A DNA stretch of 64,000 nt from Streptomyces liangshanensis (GTDB lineage Bacteria > Actinomycetota > Actinomycetes > Streptomycetales > Streptomycetaceae), in assembly GCF_011694815.1 (NCBI RefSeq), contig NZ_CP050177.1:3479001-3543000 (forward strand), in the 5' to 3' direction. The position numbers and the translations under genes were made by a program. The notes below the pieces were generated by a model. The model was given only the letters and a program-made list of their open reading frames with translations, was not told where the DNA came from and searched no databases. Of the stretch, positions 58,359 to 64,000 are shown in pieces (positions within the stretch are counted from its first letter, which is position 1; each line of letters opens with the position of its first letter).

Positions 58359-61078
58359 CAAGGGAGTTGCAGCGCGTCGCCGCGCGGGGCTGGGGCACCC
58401 ACCGCACCATCGCCTCGGCCGTCCGCGCCGCCGCGGACGGCGCGGTGGTGTCCGTACAGCCCGGTACGTACACCGAGTCCCTGGTCCTCGACCGCGACGT
58501 GACCCTGGTCGCCGAGAAGGGGCCGGGCACCGTACGCCTCACGGCGGCGCACGGGCCCGCGGTCAGTGTGCCCGCGGGCCGCGTGGCGTTGCGGGAGCTG
58601 GAGATCACCGGGGCGGATCCGGCGGAGCCCGCGGTGCTCGTCCGGGGCGGCGAAGTGGAACTGGAGCGCTGCGAGATCTCCGGCGGACGGCTGGAGTTGG
58701 CGCGCGACGCGCGCGCGGTGGTCCGCGGGTGCACGGTCCGGGACAGCCGCCGGGCCGGGGTGCACGTCACGGGCACCGCCCACGGCACCTTCGAGGACTG
58801 CGTCGTCCACACCGTCGACGGCCACGGGATCACCCTGGTCGACACCGCGGGCGCGGAGTTGCGGCGTACCCGGGTACGGCACACCACCGCCTGCGGGATC
58901 CTCCTCGGCGGCACCAGCACCGCCGTCCTCGACGACTGCGACGTGGCGCACGCCGGGGACGCCGCCCTGCTGGTGTACGCGCCCGCGCGGCCGCTGCTGC
59001 GCGGCTGCCGCCTGCACGACACCACGGCCCAGGGCGTACGGGTGGAGGACGCGCCCGATGTGCCGGTCCAGCGGACCCGGGCGGGCACGGCAGGCGCGTC
59101 GGCCACGGCAAGCACCGCGGGCGCGTCGGACGCCGGCGCGGAGTCGGCCGGCCAGGACGAGCGCCGGATCCGGCTCGACGGGTGCGAGATCTTCCGTACG
59201 GGGGCGGAGGGCGTCCTCGTCTCGGGCGGCAGCGAGGTGCTGCTGCGCGCCTGCGAGGTCCGCGAGACGCCCGGCGCCGGGGTGCTGGCGCGCGGCCTCG
59301 CGCGAGTGGAACTGGACACGGTACGGATCGTCGACGTACCGGACACCGCGCTGACGGCCACCGAGGGCGCCGAACTCCGCGCCCGGGCCTGCGAGCTGGC
59401 GCGCAGCGGGGGCAACGGGCTCCTGGCCGACGGCACTTCGGTGGTCGAGATGGTGGACTCCTCGATCGCCGCCACCGGGAACTGCGGGGTGCGCCTGGCG
59501 GGCAACGCCCGGCTGCGCCTCGCGGACTGCCGGGTGGCGGACAGCGCGCAGGACGGCGTCCGGGTCGGGGGCAGCGCCGAACTGGTGGCGGAGCACACCC
59601 GCGTAGAGCGCAGCGCGCTCGCCGGGGTGCGGGTGGACGGCGCGGACGCGGTGCTGCGCGCGTGCGAGGTCACCGGCGCCGAGACGGGGGTACGGGTGGC
59701 GACCCGGCACCGGCCGCTGCTGGAGGACTGCGTGGTCACCGGGGCCCGCCGCACCGGGATCGAGGTCGGTCCGGACACCGGCGTGCTGATCCGCGGCGGA
59801 CGGGTCGCGGACACCGGCTCGGCCGGGGTGTTCCTTGAGGAGCGCAGCCAGGCCTGGATCGAGGGGCTGGAGATCTCGGAGGCGCGGGGCAGCGGGCTCG
59901 TGGTGTGGACCGGTGCCGATCCGCGGATCCGCGCGGTGACGGTCGCGGGCAGCGGGAAGAACGGGATCTACGTGCATGAGGAGGGCGCGGGGGTCTTCGA
60001 GGACTGCGAGATCTCCCGGTCCGCCTTCCCCGCGCTGTACGTGGGGTCCAAGGCGGCCCCGGTGCTGCGCCGTTGCCTGGTGCGCGACGTACAGGAGGAT
60101 CTGTCGGCGGCCGAGGACGCCGTGCCGGTCTTCGAGGACTGCACGGTCCGTGACGTCGCCGTCGGCACGATGCCGCACCGCCCGGAGGAGGCCGCGCGGT
60201 CCGGCGGCCCGGGGTCTTCCGCGGTCCCCGGCCGGCCGGCGGAGCAGGACCCCGCACCGGAGCAACTGCCCGCGCTGATGAAGGAGTTGGAGGCGCTGGT
60301 CGGGCTGGAGCGGGTCAAGCAGGAGGTCGGCTCGCTGACCAAGGTGATGCAGATGGTCAAGCGGCGCGAGGAGGCGGGCCTGCAACCGCCGCCGCTCAGC
60401 CGCCATTTGGTGTTCGCGGGGAATCCCGGGACCGGCAAGACGACGGTGGCCCGGCTGTACGGGCGGTTGCTGGCGGCGCTCGGGCTGCTGGCCCGGGGGC
60501 ATCTGGTGGAGGCCGACCGGGGCTCGCTGGTCGGTGAGTACGTGGGGCACACCTCCCCGAAGACCACCGCGGTCTTCCGGCGGGCGATGGGCGGGGTGCT
60601 CTTCATCGACGAGGCGTACGCCCTGGTCCCGCACGGGCAGTCCACCGACTTCGGCCACGAGGCGATCGCCACCCTCGTCAAGCTCATGGAGGACCACCGG
60701 GACGACGTCGTGGTGATCGCGGCGGGCTATCCCGCCGACATGCGGCGGTTCATGGAGTCGAACCCGGGGCTGGAGTCGCGCTTCACCCGGACGCTGACCT
60801 TCGACGACTACGCCGCAGACGAGCTGGTGGAGATCGTCCGCTACCAGGCGGTGCGGCACCAGTACCGGCTGCCGGACGAGACGCTGGCCGCGCTGCTCGG
60901 TTACTTCGACGGGCTGGAGCGCGCGGAGCACTTCGGCAACGGCAGGGCCGCTCGGCAGGTGTTCCAGCGGATGACCGAGCAGCACGCCGAGCGGGTGGCC
61001 GATCTGCCGGAGCCCGACACCGACGACCTGACGATCATCCGGCCGCAGGACCTGCCCGAGTCCCTGGCGCCGCCGTGA
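58355..61078 (+). CDS. EccA-like AAA ATPase with N-terminal right-handed beta-helix
   Basis: A 907-residue fusion coupled to eccD. Residues about 1-600 are many beta-helix repeats like those of pectate lyases (VSVQPGTYTESLVLDRDVTL, then repeated CEVRETPGAGV, RVADSAQDGVRVGGSAELV units). Residues about 620-900 are a CbxX/CfqX-type AAA ATPase: Walker A FAGNPGTGKTTVARLYG, Walker B GGVLFIDEAYAL and the arginine segment GLESRFTRTLTF. EccA of mycobacteria has TPR repeats instead of the beta-helix. It probably works in the cytoplasm on substrates or their complexes; the beta-helix may be the substrate-binding surface. Confidence 0.92.
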   Translation: MTRELQRVAARGWGTHRTIASAVRAAADGAVVSVQPGTYTESLVLDRDVTLVAEKGPGTVRLTAAHGPAVSVPAGRVALRELEITGADPAEPAVLVRGGEVELERCEISGGRLELARDARAVVRGCTVRDSRRAGVHVTGTAHGTFEDCVVHTVDGHGITLVDTAGAELRRTRVRHTTACGILLGGTSTAVLDDCDVAHAGDAALLVYAPARPLLRGCRLHDTTAQGVRVEDAPDVPVQRTRAGTAGASATASTAGASDAGAESAGQDERRIRLDGCEIFRTGAEGVLVSGGSEVLLRACEVRETPGAGVLARGLARVELDTVRIVDVPDTALTATEGAELRARACELARSGGNGLLADGTSVVEMVDSSIAATGNCGVRLAGNARLRLADCRVADSAQDGVRVGGSAELVAEHTRVERSALAGVRVDGADAVLRACEVTGAETGVRVATRHRPLLEDCVVTGARRTGIEVGPDTGVLIRGGRVADTGSAGVFLEERSQAWIEGLEISEARGSGLVVWTGADPRIRAVTVAGSGKNGIYVHEEGAGVFEDCEISRSAFPALYVGSKAAPVLRRCLVRDVQEDLSAAEDAVPVFEDCTVRDVAVGTMPHRPEEAARSGGPGSSAVPGRPAEQDPAPEQLPALMKELEALVGLERVKQEVGSLTKVMQMVKRREEAGLQPPPLSRHLVFAGNPGTGKTTVARLYGRLLAALGLLARGHLVEADRGSLVGEYVGHTSPKTTAVFRRAMGGVLFIDEAYALVPHGQSTDFGHEAIATLVKLMEDHRDDVVVIAAGYPADMRRFMESNPGLESRFTRTLTFDDYAADELVEIVRYQAVRHQYRLPDETLAALLGYFDGLERAEHFGNGRAARQVFQRMTEQHAERVADLPEPDTDDLTIIRPQDLPESLAPP

Positions 61079-61100
61079 GCCCGGCGGCGGGACCCGGGGG

Positions 61101-61850
61101 TCATCCGACGACGGGGCCGGGACCGAAACCCTTCGGCACGGAGTCCGGCGGCACCGCGTGGCCGAACCGGATGTCCCCGCCGATGCCCTTCGGTACGGAT
61201 TCCGGCGGGACCCCGTGGCCGAATCGGAGATTACCGATGGAGCGGACCACTTCCTGGCCGAGTGCGTCGGTGGGGAATCGGGAGTTGCGGTCGACCTCCG
61301 AGTAGGTCTGGCCGGCGCGGTTCACCATGGCGATGTATTCGCCGACCAGCTCCAGCACATTCCCGATGGAATAGAGCGCCTTCTCCATCGCCGGATTCAT
61401 CGTCGCGGCGAACTCCTTGGCGAAGGGCTGGATGTCGCTGTCCACGGGACCCGGGAAATACGGAATCCCGTAGACGGGGTCCTCCGCCTCCTGCCCGAAT
61501 ACGGAGTCACCCATGCCGAGGACCCGGTCGCGCAACGCCTGGTAACTGTCGGTGGCGACCCGGGCGGCGGCCAGCATGGTCTCCTCGGCACCGCGCATGC
61601 TGGCGAGGTTCACCCTGATGGGAGGCGTTTCGGGCACATCGGCGGTGGGCGCCTGGCCGCTTCCGGCAGGGGACCCGGGAGGGGGGTTGTTGAAGGAGGG
61701 CGGGGTGGTGCCCCAGCCGACGTGGACATTCGGCGCCAGATAGCCGAGGTCTTTTCCCCGGTCCGGATCGGGCCCGGGATTTGTCTGGATGTCCGGGTTC
61801 GGTTGCCAGTGGTCGTACGAAGAGTGCTGGATTCCATCGTCGTCAGCCAT
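61101..61850 (-). CDS. Uncharacterised type VII-associated protein
   Basis: A 249-residue protein, not recognised. The first 75 residues are Pro/Gly/Asn-rich. The middle (about 85-195) is helical, with RGAEETMLAAARVATDSYQA and MEKALYSIGNVLELVGEYIA, like a long WXG100/PE-type hairpin. The end carries a duplicated motif: RFGHGVPPESVPKGIGG and RFGHAVPPDSVPKGFGP. It has no signal peptide. It lies inside the locus on the opposite strand and converges with the EccA-like gene 22 bases away. It is a candidate secreted ESX substrate or its chaperone. Confidence 0.78.
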   Translation of the reverse strand: MADDDGIQHSSYDHWQPNPDIQTNPGPDPDRGKDLGYLAPNVHVGWGTTPPSFNNPPPGSPAGSGQAPTADVPETPPIRVNLASMRGAEETMLAAARVATDSYQALRDRVLGMGDSVFGQEAEDPVYGIPYFPGPVDSDIQPFAKEFAATMNPAMEKALYSIGNVLELVGEYIAMVNRAGQTYSEVDRNSRFPTDALGQEVVRSIGNLRFGHGVPPESVPKGIGGDIRFGHAVPPDSVPKGFGPGPVVG

Positions 61851-61993
61851 GGTCCGGATATTACCTCGGCGACCCGCCCCGGATGATTAAGATTTGGTAA
61901 TGAGTGGGCTCATGTGCTTATCCGCTGTGGCAGGATGGGAAAGCGGCGGCATGAATGCGTGTGGCGGCGGACAGGCAAGCGGAAGGTCTAATT

Positions 61994-62296
61994 ATGCCCG
62001 ATATGTCGTGGTCGGATTTCAAGGTGGCACTGGGGCAATTGCAGGCGGCCGTCGGCTCGGTGAACGGCGAGGCGGGCAATATCGCCGGAAGTATGTCCAG
62101 CATCTCCGGTGAGTTCGCCAAGATCGGCTCGGCCTGGCAGAGCCCCGCCTCCATGACCCTCCAGGAGGTGCAGGAGTGGTTCGCGCGCTCGTCCTCCGAC
62201 CTGCACGCCCTCCTGGAGGACGTCGGACGGCGCCTCCAGGTCGCGTACGACAACTACCACCAGGTCGAGACGACCAACACCGGCAACCTCACCTGA
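61994..62296 (+). CDS. WXG100-family protein, third copy
   Basis: A 100-residue WXG100 protein: helix, turn KIGSAWQSPASM (W-x-S), helix, and a YDNYHQVE end, a good YxxxD/E-type signal (YHQVE). Size and form are classical for EsxA/EsxB. The ATG at 61994 has only a weak ribosome site. It starts a second WXG100 pair directly before eccC and is 143 bases from the divergent uncharacterised gene. Confidence 0.88.
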   Translation: MPDMSWSDFKVALGQLQAAVGSVNGEAGNIAGSMSSISGEFAKIGSAWQSPASMTLQEVQEWFARSSSDLHALLEDVGRRLQVAYDNYHQVETTNTGNLT

Positions 62297-62359
62297 GCAC
62301 CGCCGCCCGCGCGCCCCTTCCTTCCCCCACCCTCCCCCTGCATCCCTCGCGGAGACGGC

Positions 62360-62797
62360 ATGGCCAGCGACCCCAACTACGACGCCTCGTCCCTCTACAT
62401 CGACCCGCAGTCCATCGTCACGTCGGCCCGGCTGCTGACCACGTACGCCCAGGACGTGGCCGACGCGATCACCCGCATCAACACCACACTGGGCGACCTC
62501 GCCCTCGGCTGGGCCGGGGAGACGCAGCAGGAGGTCGACCTGATGAACCAGCGGTGGACCACGGTCATGCGGGGCCTGTTCGGCACGGAGGACTCCCCCG
62601 AGAGCGGCGTGCTCAACGTCATGGCCGCCGGGGCGGAGGCGGTCGCCGCGGGCAACGCCCAGACCGAGGTCGCCCTGCGCGACATGTTCAAGCAGTTCGG
62701 CAGCGCCATCGACGCGCCGCAGGGCAGCGGCACCCCCGGCTCCGCCCCCGCGGACCGTACCGATCTCGACTACACCGCGATCACCGCGGACTGGTGA
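62360..62797 (+). CDS. WXG100-family protein, long form
   Basis: A 145-residue protein with helix one (SIVTSARLLTTYAQDVADAI), the turn LGWAGETQQ (W-x-G), and a longer second helix region ending in a Gly/Pro/Ala-rich tail (PQGSGTPGSAPADRTDLDY). It is longer than typical WXG100 proteins and may be the substrate-like member of the second pair. The ATG at 62360 follows CGGAGACGGC. EccC follows seven bases after its stop. Confidence 0.87.
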   Translation: MASDPNYDASSLYIDPQSIVTSARLLTTYAQDVADAITRINTTLGDLALGWAGETQQEVDLMNQRWTTVMRGLFGTEDSPESGVLNVMAAGAEAVAAGNAQTEVALRDMFKQFGSAIDAPQGSGTPGSAPADRTDLDYTAITADW

Positions 62798-62804
62798 ACC
62801 CCAC

Positions 62805-64000
62805 ATGACCCGTACCGCGTTCCACCGCCCCGCCCGCACCTTCCCGCCGTCGGTGCCGGAAGAGCGGATCAGCCTCGCCGCCGCGCCGCAGAAGCCGGCC
62901 AACAACCAGGCGTCGAACTGGCTGATCATCCTGCTGCCGCTGCTCAGCAGCGTCAGCATGGCCGCCTACATGGTCACCTTCGGCCGCCCGTGGATGATCC
63001 TCCTCGGCGTGTCCTTCGTGATCCTGTCCGTCGCCATCACGGTGTACGTGCGCTGGCAGTCCCGCAGCACCACACGCCAGCAGCGGCTGCGGCAGCGCGA
63101 CCGGTACGTCGAGTACCTGTCCGGCATCCGGGCCAAGGCCCGCGCCTCGGCCTCCGCCCAGCGCGCCGTCGGCGCCTTCCTGCACCCCAGCCCCCGGCGG
63201 CTGTGGGCCATCGCGGTGAACCGGCGCCGGGTGTGGGAACGCCGCCCCGGTGACGCGGACTTCCTCACCGTACGGGTCGGACTCGGCCGGGGCCTGCCGC
63301 AGTTGCGGATCGCGCCCGGCAACCGCAACGACCCCACCGCCGAGTTCGAGCCGCTGTCCCAGCGCGCCGCGGAGAAGCTGACCCGGGACTACGCCTGGGT
63401 CGGCCTCCAGCCCGCCTGCGTCGACCTCGCCCGCACCGGGGTCGTCAGCCTGCTCGGTACGAAGGAGCGCACCCGGTCCACCGCCGCCGCCCTCCTCCTC
63501 CAACTCGCCGTGCTGCACGCCCCCGACGACGTCCAGCTCGTCGTCCTCGACGGGGACGCGGCCGCGAAGGGCGACGGGCCCCGCGAGGCGGGAACCGCCA
63601 CGACCGACTCCCCCTGGTCCTGGGTCAAGTGGCTGCCGCACACCCACGAATCGGACGCGTCCTCCTCCGGCGCGGGCCTGGTCCCCACGATCGCGGGACG
63701 GCTCGACGGAGTCGCCGACGTCCTGGAACGCCGGCTGGAACGCGCCCGCGCCGAGCGCTCGGAACGCTCCACCGTGCTGCCCTCGCTGCGCAACGCCGAC
63801 CCGGGCCGCCGCTGCGTCGTCGTCCTCGACGGATACCGCCCCGACGCCCTCTGGGCCCGCTCGTCCCTGATCGCCGAACTCCTCGCCGAGGCCGGCCCGG
63901 CCAGCGGCATCCACGTCGTGTGCCTGGTCTCCAAGGAGAACGAGGAGCCCGGCCGGGTCGACGTACGGGCCAGGCTCGACGGCGGCCGGGGCCTCACCCT
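62805..64000 (+). CDS. eccC: Type VII secretion ATPase EccC (N-terminal part; runs off window)
   Basis: About 398 codons are present. The N-terminus has two membrane helices (NWLIILLPLLSSVSMAAYMV and WMILLGVSFVILSVAITVYV), then the basic RWQSRSTTRQQRLRQRDRYV and the first cytoplasmic domain (FLHPSPRRLWAIAVNRRRVWERRPGD-type region), all typical of EccC. The FtsK/SpoIIIE ATPase domains lie beyond the window; the first region up to DGGRGLTL shows no full Walker A (LLGTKERTRSTAAALLL is degenerate). EccC recognises and drives export of the WXG100 pairs encoded next to it. Confidence 0.92.
   Translation, partial: MTRTAFHRPARTFPPSVPEERISLAAAPQKPANNQASNWLIILLPLLSSVSMAAYMVTFGRPWMILLGVSFVILSVAITVYVRWQSRSTTRQQRLRQRDRYVEYLSGIRAKARASASAQRAVGAFLHPSPRRLWAIAVNRRRVWERRPGDADFLTVRVGLGRGLPQLRIAPGNRNDPTAEFEPLSQRAAEKLTRDYAWVGLQPACVDLARTGVVSLLGTKERTRSTAAALLLQLAVLHAPDDVQLVVLDGDAAAKGDGPREAGTATTDSPWSWVKWLPHTHESDASSSGAGLVPTIAGRLDGVADVLERRLERARAERSERSTVLPSLRNADPGRRCVVVLDGYRPDALWARSSLIAELLAEAGPASGIHVVCLVSKENEEPGRVDVRARLDGGRGLT

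Noticed and set aside
57830..60985. Minus-strand open frame of 1051 codons
   Set aside because: Antisense shadow of eccD and the EccA-like gene; the repeated composition mirrors the beta-helix repeats.
1..64000. CRISPR array, rRNA operon, insertion sequence or prophage
   Set aside because: No regularly spaced repeats, rRNA motifs, transposase or phage structural genes were seen; the holin-like protein is a common chromosomal family.

Overview
The window is very rich in G+C with a strong third-position bias, uses many GTG starts, and contains bldG, wblA, a fused thymidylate kinase, a lysine-tailed TopA, Tad pilus genes and an ESX/type VII locus. This points to a Streptomyces chromosome. From memory, the gene order up to about 49.6 kb follows the S. 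coelicolor SCO3540-SCO3582 neighbourhood. From about 16 kb it also follows the Mycobacterium Rv3654c-Rv3683 block (Tad genes, ssd, HAD phosphatase, acs, epoxide hydrolase, marP, Nudix, nth, crp, MBL fold, RidA, paired ArsA-like ATPases, whiB-type gene, penicillin-binding protein, phosphoesterase, tRNA-Pro).

Region 1 (1-13.4 kb, minus strand): a cut-off lipoprotein hydrolase, holB, a 1333-residue transporter-like/dTMP kinase/coiled-coil fusion, topA, a small membrane protein, a methyltransferase, a lipoprotein, and the anti-sigma factor/bldG pair. Region 2 (13.5-25 kb): an MrfA-like helicase converges on and overlaps a seven-gene Tad/Flp locus headed by ssd. Two structured RNAs flank the HAD phosphatase gene: a 6C RNA on the minus strand and, by position, an Ms1/scr3559-type (6S-like) RNA on the plus strand. 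A row of DnaA-box-like sites lies upstream of ssd.

Region 3 (25-49.6 kb): a deacetylase-like lipoprotein, a SulP/carbonic anhydrase fusion, acs, nhaA with a calcium-loop-like tail, a holin-like protein, an epoxide hydrolase, marP, two Nudix hydrolases, nth, crp, an MBL-fold hydrolase, RidA and DUF4177 proteins, two ArsA-like ATPases, wblA, a bifunctional PBP, a YqeY-like protein and a phosphoesterase. Most transcription units end in strong G+C hairpins.

Region 4 (49.5-54.4 kb) begins at tRNA-Pro(CGG) and is accessory. It holds a DUF4365 nuclease-like gene coupled to an unrecognised 378-residue gene, a frameshifted membrane-protein remnant, an atypical tRNA-like gene, a PIN-like protein and a small protein. 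The DUF4365 pair is the best candidate for an undescribed system. Region 5 (54.4-64 kb) is an ESX/type VII secretion locus: a YbaB/EspL-like protein, a membrane-anchored ricin-type lectin, two WXG100 pairs, EccD, a beta-helix/AAA EccA-like fusion, an uncharacterised protein and the start of EccC, which runs off the window.
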